Shown in pieces: positions 15,513-23,355 of a DNA stretch of 64,000 nucleotides. The notes beneath the pieces were generated by a model that was not told the DNA's origin, ran no database searches, and worked only from the letters and a program-made list of their open reading frames with translations. A program made the translations under genes and the position numbers. Position 1 is the stretch's first letter, and every line of letters begins with the position of its first letter. The stretch spans positions 4,836,001 through 4,900,000 of the forward strand of contig CAXXLO010000002.1 in the NCBI GenBank assembly GCA_963664085.2, read 5' to 3'. The DNA comes from Bin5 sp022821545. GTDB lineage: Bacteria > Chloroflexota > Anaerolineae > Caldilineales > Caldilineaceae.

Positions 15513-15661
15513 GCAGAATGACCATAGGAGTTGCGGCCCGGTTTCGGCGATCATTAGTTGGTAGCCAGAGGGGTTCCCTTCCGGGGGCCTCTTCATCGAT
15601 TTAACCCCACAATCATCTTTTCGGACAGCGGGTTTCGCCTGCAAGAGGAGGAAACGGGCAT

Positions 15662-16870
15662 ATGGATGGCATCAACTCTGGAGATACTGCCTGGATCATC
15701 GTCGCCACCGCATTGGTGCTGATGATGACGCCGGCGCTGGGCTTCTTTTACGGTGGGATGGTACGCCGCAAGAACATCCTCTCCACTCTCAACCTCAGTT
15801 TCATTACGATTGGCCTCATCAGCATTCAGTGGGTCATCATTGGTTATACCCTGGCATTTGGCACGAGCGTCGGCGGACTGGTGGGCGGACTCGATTACAT
15901 TGGTCTGTCCAATGTCGGAGTGGAGGCAATGGAAGGTCTGTCCATTCCCCATCTGCTCTTTGCCGCATTTCAGATGACCTTCGCCATCATCACGCCCGCG
16001 CTGATATCAGGGACCTTTGTGGAACGCATTCGCTTCAAGGTGTACCTGGTCTTTGCGGTCTTGTGGGCGACGCTCGTCTATGATCCGGTCTGCCACTGGG
16101 CCTGGGGCGGCGGCATCTTCGCCCGCTGGGGCGCGTTGGACTTTGCCGGCGGGACGGTCGTCCATATTACGGCCGGATTCTCGGCACTGGCGTTTGCGAC
16201 GGCGATCCGCAAGCGGAAGGGGTTCGGGCAGGTTGCGATCGAACCGCATAACATCGCTTTCACCGTTTTGGGGGCGGGTCTGCTGTGGGTCGGCTGGTTT
16301 GGCTTCAACGGCGGCAGCGCGCTGGCGGCCGACGGCTTGGCCGTACAGGCCCTGGTGAACACGAACACGGCGGCCGCGGCCGCGGCCGTGGTCTGGATGT
16401 TCTTGTCCTGGCGCGACAACAAGCCGAGCGTACTGGGTATCGTAACGGGAGCTGTTGTGGGCCTGGTGGCGATCACGCCCGCCGCCGGCTTCGTCACACC
16501 GATGGCCGCGCTCCTGATTGGGGCTATTGCAGCGCCCGTCAGCTACTACAGCATCGACTTCCGGGAGAAGAAAGGCCTTGACGAAAGCCTGGACGTATGG
16601 GCCTGTCACGGCATGGCCGGTACGTGGGGCGCGCTGGCAACCGGGCTGTTCGCCACTGCAGCCGTCGGCGGAACAGACGGCCTTTTCTACGGCAATCCCA
16701 CACAGTTCGGCATCCAGCTGATGACCGTAATTGTGACTATCATCTACTCGTACATAATTACGTTCATTCTGACCAAAGTCCTGGATGCGGTTTGGGGCCT
16801 GGCCGTTACAGAGCAGGAAGAGGAGATTGGCCTGGACATCAGCGAGCATGGCGAGCGCGCCTATGCGTGA
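15662..16870 (+). CDS. amt: Ammonium transporter (Amt family)
   Basis: Membrane channel for ammonium uptake, 402 aa, about eleven membrane segments. Family hallmarks are ALGFFYGGMVRRKN near the N-terminus, DFAGGTVVHITAGFSALA in the middle, LWVGWFGFNGGSAL, and WACHGMAGTWGALATG with the pore histidine. The C-terminal tail EEIGLDISEHGERAYA is the normal cytosolic regulatory tail that P-II proteins act on. AGGAGG lies 12 nt before the ATG. It heads an amt-P-II-P-II cluster for nitrogen uptake control. The reading frame stays open beyond the UGA stop; see the next entry. Confidence 0.96.
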   Translation: MDGINSGDTAWIIVATALVLMMTPALGFFYGGMVRRKNILSTLNLSFITIGLISIQWVIIGYTLAFGTSVGGLVGGLDYIGLSNVGVEAMEGLSIPHLLFAAFQMTFAIITPALISGTFVERIRFKVYLVFAVLWATLVYDPVCHWAWGGGIFARWGALDFAGGTVVHITAGFSALAFATAIRKRKGFGQVAIEPHNIAFTVLGAGLLWVGWFGFNGGSALAADGLAVQALVNTNTAAAAAAVVWMFLSWRDNKPSVLGIVTGAVVGLVAITPAAGFVTPMAALLIGAIAAPVSYYSIDFREKKGLDESLDVWACHGMAGTWGALATGLFATAAVGGTDGLFYGNPTQFGIQLMTVIVTIIYSYIITFILTKVLDAVWGLAVTEQEEEIGLDISEHGERAYA

Positions 16871-17002
16871 CTAGCGAGGCAAGGTAGTGAAGGTGGAGGC
16901 TCCGAAGAACTCGAAGAATATGAAGGTAGCGAGGACGGCGTGAGTAGTGACGGCAGCCATGGCAGCAAGAGTGGTGAGCGCAGCGAAAGCGAAGAGTCCT
17001 AG
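16871..17002 (+). other. In-frame acidic Ser/Gly/Glu-rich extension beyond the amt stop
   Basis: After the amt UGA (16868-16870) the same frame stays open for 43 codons to a TAG at 17000-17002. The translation is strongly biased: LARQGSEGGGSEELEEYEG, then SEDGVSSDGSHGSKSG, then ERSESEES. The stop context is UGA-CUAG, known as a leaky context in viral and eukaryotic systems. The stretch looks like a low-complexity acidic tail rather than random spacer. It could be a read-through extension of Amt, a tail lost by a recent nonsense mutation, or a base-call artefact. No independent start and ribosome site are seen. Confidence 0.4.
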
Positions 17003-17016
17003 ACTCCTTCTCGCTT

Positions 17017-17046
17017 CAGGGTCGTGCGGACAGTCGCACGACCCTG
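17017..17046 (+). promoter_or_regulatory. Perfect 12-bp hairpin between amt and the first P-II gene
   Basis: CAGGGTCGTGCG, 6-nt loop, CGCACGACCCTG. It has no T-run, so it is more likely an mRNA processing or stability element, or a pause site, than an intrinsic terminator. It starts 14 nt after the TAG that ends the amt read-through frame and 46 nt before the first P-II gene, so it could tune the ratio of Amt to P-II. Confidence 0.6.
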
Positions 17047-17092
17047 CCAAGAGCAGCGGAAAACTCCTCTTTCGATGGAGAGGTGAGGAGAA

Positions 17093-17536
17093 ATGCTCAA
17101 GAAGGTTGAAGCCTACATTCGACTCGAGAAGTTGACTGAAGTCAGGTCGGCGCTGGTTGAGGTCGGCGTTCCCGCCGTCGATACGGTTGAAGTGCAGGGA
17201 CATGGCAGGCAGACCGGCATAAAAATGGCCGGACGGCGCAGCAGCTACACTGTCGATACTTTGACCCGCATTCGTCTGACCGTTGTGGTAAGCGGGGAAG
17301 ACGTCCCCCGGATAGTAGAGACTATCAGAGAGAAAGCCGCTACCGGGAGACAGGGGGACGGCGCCATTTACGTCTGCCCAGTAGACAATTTAGTTCGCGT
17401 CAGCACGGGAGAAGTAGACGCAGACGCCCTTGTGTATGAAGGGGACATCGATATACAAGGAATGCTTTCACCTCCCCCCGATCTAAGTGATTTCTTTGCA
17501 TTCTTCCTGGAAAGGAAGTACAGAATAGACGAGTGA
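17093..17536 (+). CDS. P-II family nitrogen regulator with C-terminal extension
   Basis: Trimeric signalling protein expected to sense ATP/ADP and 2-oxoglutarate and to plug Amt. 147 aa, against about 112 for a classical P-II, because of a C-terminal tail after residue 115 rich in Pro, Phe and Asp. The T-loop is full length with Q40 (2-oxoglutarate/Mg ligand) and Y52 (equivalent to the uridylylated Tyr51). Two ATP-contact positions differ from E. coli GlnB: K90 is A91 (GDGAIYV) and R103 is S104 (RVSTGE), while R101 is kept as R102. It lies 222 nt after amt and is followed by a paralog. Confidence 0.88.
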   Translation: MLKKVEAYIRLEKLTEVRSALVEVGVPAVDTVEVQGHGRQTGIKMAGRRSSYTVDTLTRIRLTVVVSGEDVPRIVETIREKAATGRQGDGAIYVCPVDNLVRVSTGEVDADALVYEGDIDIQGMLSPPPDLSDFFAFFLERKYRIDE

Positions 17537-17593
17537 CTGGTCTCCGGGCCTGCCCAGGTCGCGAGAGGTTCCTAGCACACAGGAGAAAGGGCG

Positions 17594-17986
17594 GTGTTTA
17601 AAAAAATCGAAGCGTACATCCGACATGAGAAGCTGGACAGTGTCAGGCTGGCTCTGATTGAGATTGGTGTCCCCGCTATCGATACAGTCGAAGTCCAGGG
17701 ACACGGACGTCAGAGCGGAATCAAACTTGCCGGACGACACAGCACCTACGTCGTCGACACTTTGCCCCGCATACAGATGAATCTCGTTGTAAGCGAGGAA
17801 GAGGTTGGGCAAGTGGTGGAGACCATCCAGAGAACGGCGGCCACCGGCACACAGGGTGACGGCGCCATCTTCATCTGTCCGGTTGAGAACATCATCCGTA
17901 TCAGCACGGGAGAGGAAGGCGGCGATGCGCTCGTATACGAGGGGGAAATAGATATTTCCGAACACCAGGTAGATCGCAATCAGTAG
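17594..17986 (+). CDS. P-II family nitrogen regulator, second copy
   Basis: Paralog of the preceding P-II protein, 130 aa, with the same T-loop layout (GRQSGIKLAGRHSTYVVDT) and the same unusual residues at the nucleotide site (GDGAIFI and RISTGE, replacing Lys90 and Arg103 of GlnB). It lacks the long hydrophobic-acidic tail of copy one and ends shortly after the family core. The start is GTG at 17594, chosen because AGGAG lies 10-14 nt upstream and the protein then opens MFKKIEAYIR, as in copy one. The pair arose by duplication and probably works with the adjacent Amt, possibly as hetero- or alternative trimers. Confidence 0.88.
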   Translation: MFKKIEAYIRHEKLDSVRLALIEIGVPAIDTVEVQGHGRQSGIKLAGRHSTYVVDTLPRIQMNLVVSEEEVGQVVETIQRTAATGTQGDGAIFICPVENIIRISTGEEGGDALVYEGEIDISEHQVDRNQ

Positions 17987-18019
17987 ATTCGTCACTGCGG
18001 CAGCGGCTGGCTTCGGTCG

Positions 18020-18877
18020 TTATTTGTCATTGAGTGGACTGCGTTTTTCCCAGAATCGTACCACAAGCGACAGTCCAATCGTCATTACCAGGTAGAGGAA
18101 AGCGACGACATTATACGTTTCGAAGAAGCGGAACGTGCTGGTCGCGTATAGCCTACCCAGTTGGGTGATGTCCTGTACACCCAGAACCGACACCAGCGCC
18201 GAGTCCTTTAGCATGGCGATGAAGTCGTTGCCCAGCGGGGGCAGGACTCGCCGAACCGCTTGCGGCAAAATCACGTAACGCATGGCTTGGCCACGACTCA
18301 TGCCCAGGCTGAGCGCTGCCTCCATCTGCCCCCGTTCCACGCTCTCGATCCCCGCCCGGAAGATCTCAGCGATAAATGCGCTGTAGCCGATAACCAGCGC
18401 CAGCATGGCGCGACTGGTAAAGGAGAGCTGGCGAATGCCGAACTCGGCCAACGGCTTCCCCAGCAGTCCGATTCCCAGTTCCTGCAGTTCACCACCGACC
18501 CAGTTAAACAGATCCACGAGCCCCGGGGCGCCTACGAAGGCAATGTAAAAGAGTATCACAAGCATCGGGACGCCGCGGATGATCTCTACATAGAAGGAGG
18601 CGGCCTCGTAGAGCAAGCGATTGCGGGACACGCGGGCCAGGCCGAAGGCCAGACCGACCAAGAGGGCCATTCCAAAAGAGATCAGGCAGACGTACAGAGT
18701 CACGCCGACACCTTTGGATACTGCGTTGAAGATCAGATTGTAGTCTTTGTCCGCCAGCAGGCTCCAGAGGAGGAGCACGCCAAGGAGCAGCGCCAAGAGG
18801 AGCCAGTAGGGCAGGCGCGCGAAGTAGTCGGCTGGCGAACGCCGAAGTTGCCCTTGGGTGGAGTCACCTGCTGCCAC
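18020..18877 (-). CDS. Amino-acid ABC transporter permease (His/Glu/Gln/Arg type)
   Basis: Inner-membrane permease of a polar amino-acid importer, 285 aa. After a polar N-terminus come about six membrane segments. The family motif is present: VEIIRGVPMLVILFYIAF, the EAA loop near EAALSLGMSRGQAMRYVILPQA (key residues E-A-A, G, I-L-P-Q-A), and DSALVSVLGVQDI. It lies 78 nt downstream of the substrate-binding lipoprotein, separated by a strong hairpin. No ATPase subunit is encoded next to it; downstream is a convergent P-II gene, so the ATPase must come from elsewhere. Confidence 0.94.
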   Translation of the reverse strand: MAAGDSTQGQLRRSPADYFARLPYWLLLALLLGVLLLWSLLADKDYNLIFNAVSKGVGVTLYVCLISFGMALLVGLAFGLARVSRNRLLYEAASFYVEIIRGVPMLVILFYIAFVGAPGLVDLFNWVGGELQELGIGLLGKPLAEFGIRQLSFTSRAMLALVIGYSAFIAEIFRAGIESVERGQMEAALSLGMSRGQAMRYVILPQAVRRVLPPLGNDFIAMLKDSALVSVLGVQDITQLGRLYATSTFRFFETYNVVAFLYLVMTIGLSLVVRFWEKRSPLNDK

Positions 18878-18901
18878 GTTTGCGGAGAACTGTTGGATGT
18901 C

Positions 18902-18946
18902 GAGCGAAGGGAGAGAGGTTATTTGTCACCTTCTCTCCCTTCGCTC
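18902..18946 (-). promoter_or_regulatory. Strong intercistronic hairpin between binding protein and permease
   Basis: A perfect 15-bp stem (arms 18932-18946 and 18902-18916) extended by GGT/ACC with one bulge. No T-run follows on the minus strand, so it is not a standard terminator. Hairpins here in ABC operons commonly protect the upstream binding-protein mRNA and lower permease output, which is the likely role. Confidence 0.65.
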
Positions 18947-18955
18947 AATAGCAAC

Positions 18956-20427
18956 TTAGTTGGGATCGTACAGGAAGAACCACTTCACGTTCAGATACGC
19001 GTTGTAGCCGTCTGCCTGCATGGTCTTAATGGCGGCGTTGAAGGACGCTGTCCATTCGCTGCCGGGCGTGAAGATGAAGCCGAAGTCCTCGGTGGCCAGC
19101 GCTTCGCCCACGATCTTCAGTTTCTCCGGGTTGGCCCCTATGTAGCCGCGGCCCGAGGCGGCGTCCACCAGCACCATGTCGACGTCTCCGGCGATCAGCG
19201 CCTGCACCGATGCCCCGAAACTGTCGAGCAGCTGGATGCGCGGGTTCCCCTCATCACCGTCAAGAATGTCGTACACTGCGGTATAGAAGCCGGTCGTGCC
19301 CGCCTGCGCGCCGATCAGAAGCGACCCATCGGCGGCGAATGCTTCGGGCGTATCGAAGCGTTCCTCTTCGGCGCGCACCAGCATGAACTGCTGGCTCGTC
19401 ATGTAGGCGTCGGAAAAGTCCACAACTTCGGCCCGTTCAGCCGTGATCGTGATGCCGTCCATGCCGACGTCGAACTGTCCTTCGGCGACGGCCTGGATCA
19501 TCGCCTCCCACGAGGTGACCTGCCAGTCGACGACACAGTTGAGGCGGCGGCAGATTTCGTTGACCGCATCGTATTCCCAGCCGACGGCTTCGCCGCTCGC
19601 CGGATCGATGAAGTTGAGCGGTATGTAGTCGTTGCCCGTTACCGCCACCACTTCCGCACCGCCCATGTCCGGCAGGCTGTCGTAGATGTCCGCGGCGTTG
19701 GGATCCGTGAGGAAAAACCAGCGGGTGTTCAGATAGTCCAGATACCCGTCAGCCTTCATGGTGGCCAAGGCGGCGTTGAAGGGCGCTGTCCATTCGCTGC
19801 CGGGCGTGAAGATGAAGCCGAAATCCTCGGTGGCCAGCGCCCCGCCCACGATCTTCAGTTTCTCCGGGTTGGCCCCTATGTAGCCGCGCCCCGAGGCGGC
19901 GTCCACCAGCACCATGTCGACGTCTCCGGCGATCAGCGCCTGCACCGATGCCCCGAAATTGTCGAGAAGCTGGATGCGCGGGTTCCCCTCATCACCGTCA
20001 AGAATGTCGTACACTGCGGTATAGAAGCCGGTCGTTCCCGCCTGCGCGCCAATCAGAAGCGACCCATCGGCGGCGAACGCTTCGGGCGTATCGAATCGTT
20101 CCTCTTCGGCGCGCACCAGCATGAACTGCTGGCTCGTCATGTAGGCGTCGGAAAAGTCCACAACTTCGGCCCGTTCAGCCGTGATCGTGATGCCGTCCAT
20201 GCCGACGTCGAACTGTCCTTCGGCGACGGCCTGGATCATCGCCTCCCACGAGGTGACCTGCCAGTCGACCACACAGTTGAGGCGGCGGCAGATTTCGTTG
20301 ACCGCATCATATTCCCAGCCGACGGCCTCGCCGCTCGCCGGATCGATGAAGTTGAGCGGTATGTAGTCGTTGCCCGTTACCGCCACCACTTCCGCACCGC
20401 CCATGTCCGGCAGACTGTCGTAGACGA
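18956..20427 (-). repeat. Direct DNA repeat, 738-bp unit, inside the binding-protein gene
   Basis: About 650 bp at 19040-19689 recurs at 19778-20427 with an exact offset of 738 bp (246 codons) and only scattered single-base differences, mostly silent. The flanking 80 bp of each unit (the domain C-termini) are clearly less similar. The pattern fits a recent in-frame duplication or ongoing gene conversion that has spared the domain ends. Confidence 0.9.
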
Positions 20428-20596
20428 CGTTGTGCATGCCGGTTGCGGCAACCGAACCGACATCTGAAGACGGCGAGCCGGAACTGCCTGAGGCCGGGGA
20501 AGGCGCCGCGGGGACACAGGCGCTCAACGCCAGCCCCAGCGCCAGCAGCAGAAAGATAACTACGGTGCGAGAGATCCCGCCATTTGGCTTTTTCAT
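18956..20596 (-). CDS. Amino-acid-binding lipoprotein with two tandem solute-binding domains
   Basis: Extracellular substrate-binding protein for the adjacent amino-acid permease, 546 aa. A lipoprotein signal peptide (hydrophobic 11-24, lipobox LSAC with C27) and a Ser/Gly-rich linker precede two family-3 solute-binding domains, about residues 58-300 and 303-546. They are almost identical for their first 220 residues (each starts YDSLPDMGGAEVVAV and shares QFDVGMDGITITAERAEVV) and diverge in the last 30. Single-domain relatives are about half this size. The start at 20596 is chosen for GGAGG upstream and the signal peptide; an upstream in-frame extension has neither. Two domains could raise local substrate capture or recruit two permeases. 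Confidence 0.93.
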   Translation of the reverse strand: MKKPNGGISRTVVIFLLLALGLALSACVPAAPSPASGSSGSPSSDVGSVAATGMHNVVYDSLPDMGGAEVVAVTGNDYIPLNFIDPASGEAVGWEYDAVNEICRRLNCVVDWQVTSWEAMIQAVAEGQFDVGMDGITITAERAEVVDFSDAYMTSQQFMLVRAEEERFDTPEAFAADGSLLIGAQAGTTGFYTAVYDILDGDEGNPRIQLLDNFGASVQALIAGDVDMVLVDAASGRGYIGANPEKLKIVGGALATEDFGFIFTPGSEWTAPFNAALATMKADGYLDYLNTRWFFLTDPNAADIYDSLPDMGGAEVVAVTGNDYIPLNFIDPASGEAVGWEYDAVNEICRRLNCVVDWQVTSWEAMIQAVAEGQFDVGMDGITITAERAEVVDFSDAYMTSQQFMLVRAEEERFDTPEAFAADGSLLIGAQAGTTGFYTAVYDILDGDEGNPRIQLLDSFGASVQALIAGDVDMVLVDAASGRGYIGANPEKLKIVGEALATEDFGFIFTPGSEWTASFNAAIKTMQADGYNAYLNVKWFFLYDPN

Positions 20597-20669
20597 AGGT
20601 CCTCCGTTCTGGTATCGCCGGTAGCTGAACCGAATTGCGATGCGCGGCCCGTCATTCCGGCGCAGGTTC

Positions 20670-21551
20670 TCAGACAGGCATTTGACGTTCAGTGTGAGCG
20701 CGGCCGGCACGGGCAGTTTCCGGATCATGGCCGCCGATGACGCGCACGCCGGCGTCGATCCTTTGGGCGACATTTTGTGCGGTCGCCGGCTGCAGAAAGG
20801 CAACGCCGTTGGCCTCACATGCCGCTTGCACACGATCGCTTGCTTCCTGCATTTCCGGTGGAAATGCGGGCGGACGCTTGCGATAGCCCAGAGAGATGCT
20901 CAGGTCGCCAGGTCCCATCTCGGCGAATCCGATTCCGGGAACAGCCAGAATCTCTTCGATGCGAGGCAATGCGGCGGCAGACTCGATCTTGAGACCCAAC
21001 AACAGTTCGCCTTCAGGGTTAAGGGGCCACGGGTCGGCCCTGTCGAGATAGGCCGCGTAGTCGACGCCCCAGACGGCGGCAGCGGTTGGCTCCGAGCCGA
21101 CACCGCGGCGACCGGCTTGCAGTCCCCGACCTACACCGATTCGATTGATAGGATAGCGGCAGGATTCGACAAAGGCGGCGACCGCTTCGGGCGTCTCCGC
21201 CTGACAGAGCAGAATGCCATGGACGCCTCGCGCCAGTATCTGGCGGAATTGCCAGGCGTTGTAGCGAACGACTTCGGCAGAAGTTCCTTCGACGGGGGCC
21301 TCGACGATAACGGTGGGCGTACGGTGGCCGCTGGCCGTTGGGCCTCCGTCCACAAGCCCCTGCATGTATCTTTCCAGGCCGCCCATGTCGAAGGAGCCGT
21401 GCTCCATCCCTACGTTGATATAGTCCGACCAGATCGCTGCGTCTTTGAGGCCCTGTTCGTGTGTGAGAACGTGGCCCGTATGACCGCCTGTGTAGTATAC
21501 CGGCTGGCCCTGGTCCAGCAGTTGGATCGCTCGGTTAACGCGGTTGGCCAT
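20670..21551 (-). CDS. HpcH/HpaI aldolase family protein
   Basis: A 293-aa (beta/alpha)8-barrel lyase of the HpcH/HpaI aldolase/citrate lyase group, which cleaves or forms C-C bonds of 2-oxo acids with a divalent metal. The metal ligands are recognisable as E190 in LKIESAAALPRIEEI and D216 in EMGPGDLSISLGY; the LAVPGIGFAEMGPGDLS stretch is the family signature. The substrate cannot be read from sequence. It lies 27 nt after the cupin gene and 73 nt before the binding-protein gene, probably in the same transcript. Confidence 0.9.
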   Translation of the reverse strand: MANRVNRAIQLLDQGQPVYYTGGHTGHVLTHEQGLKDAAIWSDYINVGMEHGSFDMGGLERYMQGLVDGGPTASGHRTPTVIVEAPVEGTSAEVVRYNAWQFRQILARGVHGILLCQAETPEAVAAFVESCRYPINRIGVGRGLQAGRRGVGSEPTAAAVWGVDYAAYLDRADPWPLNPEGELLLGLKIESAAALPRIEEILAVPGIGFAEMGPGDLSISLGYRKRPPAFPPEMQEASDRVQAACEANGVAFLQPATAQNVAQRIDAGVRVIGGHDPETARAGRAHTERQMPV

Positions 21552-21578
21552 GTGACATCTCCTGTGAAGGATGGCGCT

Positions 21579-22250
21579 TCATTGTTGTCCAGCCAAATGC
21601 AAGTCTGGTTCGCTGTCCTCGCAGTCCACATTGAGCCACCCGGAGCGGAAAGGCTGCGCCGAGTCGGTTTCCGGTTCGAAACGGTGGCGCCAGATGCAGC
21701 CGTTGTCGTTTCCCAACAGGTGGAGCGAAACCGAAGTGTCGACGCTTGTTGTGCGCACGCGATGGATATCATTTTCCGGCAGCAGTTCGTAGAGGTCGCC
21801 CGGACGCAGGACTTGGCGTACTGAAAGGGTCAGTTCGGCGTGGGACTCGTCGCGGCCGTCGTCCTGACGGGTAAAGACCTCCTCTTCCTGCTCACCCTTA
21901 TACAGACCGACGAGCCCCCAGGCCAGATGATCATGCACGGGCGTCTGGGCGCCCGGCGGCACAACCAGGGCGGAAAAGGCCAGGCCGCCGTCGCCTGCAC
22001 GATAGAGCAACCACATGCCGATGCCGCCTCCCATGCCGCTCTCAGTGGAGGGCTGCTGGAACTTCTGCGGCAGCCATGCCGGATCTGCAAGAAGGTTTAT
22101 AAATTCCGGGCGTACGGCGGCAACGATCTTGCGCGGGTCCGATTCGCGTGCCCGTGCGGCGTTCACTATGTCGATGAAACGACGCAGCTGCGAATTGTCA
22201 AGCAGCCATTCGTCGGCGCGGCGTTTGGGCGCGCGTGCCATGATCGTCAC
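21579..22250 (-). CDS. Cysteine-dioxygenase-like cupin
   Basis: A 223-aa cupin related to cysteine/3-mercaptopropionate dioxygenases and the predicted metal enzymes of that fold. The candidate non-heme iron ligands are H106 and H108 in TPVHDHLAW and H163 in NDIHRV, with an acidic EEE cluster after strand 4. Such enzymes oxidise thiols to sulfinates, so a sulfur amino-acid role is possible but unproven; the Arg and Tyr that define true cysteine dioxygenase were not identified with certainty. The GTG start at 22250 overlaps the stop of the methyltransferase gene (GTGA); an ATG three codons later is an alternative. GGAGG precedes both. Confidence 0.8.
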   Translation of the reverse strand: MTIMARAPKRRADEWLLDNSQLRRFIDIVNAARARESDPRKIVAAVRPEFINLLADPAWLPQKFQQPSTESGMGGGIGMWLLYRAGDGGLAFSALVVPPGAQTPVHDHLAWGLVGLYKGEQEEEVFTRQDDGRDESHAELTLSVRQVLRPGDLYELLPENDIHRVRTTSVDTSVSLHLLGNDNGCIWRHRFEPETDSAQPFRSGWLNVDCEDSEPDLHLAGQQ

Positions 22251-23170
22251 GCCTCCTCCTCTTCAGACCGCGGGTCGAGTGAAAATTGAGCAAAGTGGAA
22301 GAACTCGGCCGGCTCCATGTCGGTACGGTCCCCCAGATAGCGGCGCCGCTGCTCATCGGGCGGCATCATTTCCACTTCGGTGTAGCCATGGCGGTCCATC
22401 AAGTCGCTAAGCGACTGCGGGGTGAAGTCGGTCAGCATCGGTTCTCCGCGGCGCGCGACGAATCCCTCCATCTTTTCGCAGAGCGTTCGCCACTCCGTGG
22501 ACATCATGTGTTTGGCGATTTTGAAGTCAAAGACGATTCGGCTTCCCGGCGCAGACATTGCCGCGATCCGGTCCAGGGTATCACGTATCGCCTCCGGCGT
22601 GAGGTAGTAGGTTACGCCAAGCCAGGAGTAGAATGCAGGCGCCTGGGAGTCGAAGCCCGCTTTTTCCAGCTCCTCATTCAGGCGGTCAACCTCAAAGTCC
22701 ACCGGAACAAAGGTGAGATTGTCGGGGATGCTTCCATTTGCCTTCAGAATGCGCTGCCTTTTCACATCCTGTGTAGCCGGGTGGTCAACTTCAAAGACGC
22801 GAATTTTTCCGGCAAGATCCTTGCGCCGGAGCGCGAAAGTATCGTGTCCGGCGCCGAGAATCACATACTGGCCCGTGCCGGCGTCGATGGCGTCAACCAG
22901 CTGGTCCTCGGTGTAACGTGAGCGCAGGACGATCGCAGGGTAGACTGGTCGGTAGACGCCCAGGATGACATCGCCGACAAGCCATTTGAGCGGCTTGTAC
23001 TTTGCGACTGCATGCCAAAAGGGCGTCAGCATATGCATTGCAAAGGTGTCCTCAAAAATGTGGGGCGGGTCGTGCCAGCGCAGATGGACGGCGCGGACCG
23101 TCGCGACAAGCACGGCCGTCGTGCTGGTATCCTTGGAGCGACTGCGAGGGGCGGTTTCCGAATTCGTCAT
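22247..23170 (-). CDS. Class I SAM-dependent methyltransferase, leucine carboxyl methyltransferase-like
   Basis: A 307-aa protein of the LCMT (Tcmp/Ppm-like) family that transfers methyl groups from S-adenosylmethionine. Signature parts are FEDTFAMHMLTPFW, RSRYTEDQL, the SAM loop VILGAGHDTFALRR, the acidic loop FEVDHPATQDVKRQRI and SWLGVTYYLTPEAI. Bacterial members act on diverse small molecules, so the substrate is open. The start at 23170 (MTNSETAP) is chosen because GGAGA lies upstream and the family N-terminus follows; it is first in the presumed operon with the cupin, aldolase and ABC transporter genes and diverges from the aldo/keto reductase. I saw no clear promoter in the 185-nt gap. 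Confidence 0.88.
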   Translation of the reverse strand: MTNSETAPRSRSKDTSTTAVLVATVRAVHLRWHDPPHIFEDTFAMHMLTPFWHAVAKYKPLKWLVGDVILGVYRPVYPAIVLRSRYTEDQLVDAIDAGTGQYVILGAGHDTFALRRKDLAGKIRVFEVDHPATQDVKRQRILKANGSIPDNLTFVPVDFEVDRLNEELEKAGFDSQAPAFYSWLGVTYYLTPEAIRDTLDRIAAMSAPGSRIVFDFKIAKHMMSTEWRTLCEKMEGFVARRGEPMLTDFTPQSLSDLMDRHGYTEVEMMPPDEQRRRYLGDRTDMEPAEFFHFAQFSLDPRSEEEEA

Positions 23171-23355
23171 CGTTTGGCATCTCCGTGGCTTGGCGGCCTC
23201 GGGGGCAACTGGTTTGCAATTCTTGGGCGAGAGCGGTTCAGATTTCCATCCCATCAGGGGGAATGGTTCCAGGAGATGGTTTCATAGTAACATAGAGGCA
23301 GGGCTGTTCTCAAACCATAATTGAAATTGAATGGGGCCGAAAGAGGGGGCGTTCG

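Noticed and set aside
16868..16870. Selenocysteine at the amt UGA
   Set aside because: Bacterial SECIS elements lie directly after the UGA; the strong hairpin is about 147 nt away and the tail has no redox context.
18260..20467. A 735-codon plus-strand open frame opposite the binding-protein gene
   Set aside because: It is antisense to a gene with clear lipobox and domain signatures; the duplicated DNA makes the shadow frame look repetitive and long. No ribosome site or family match.
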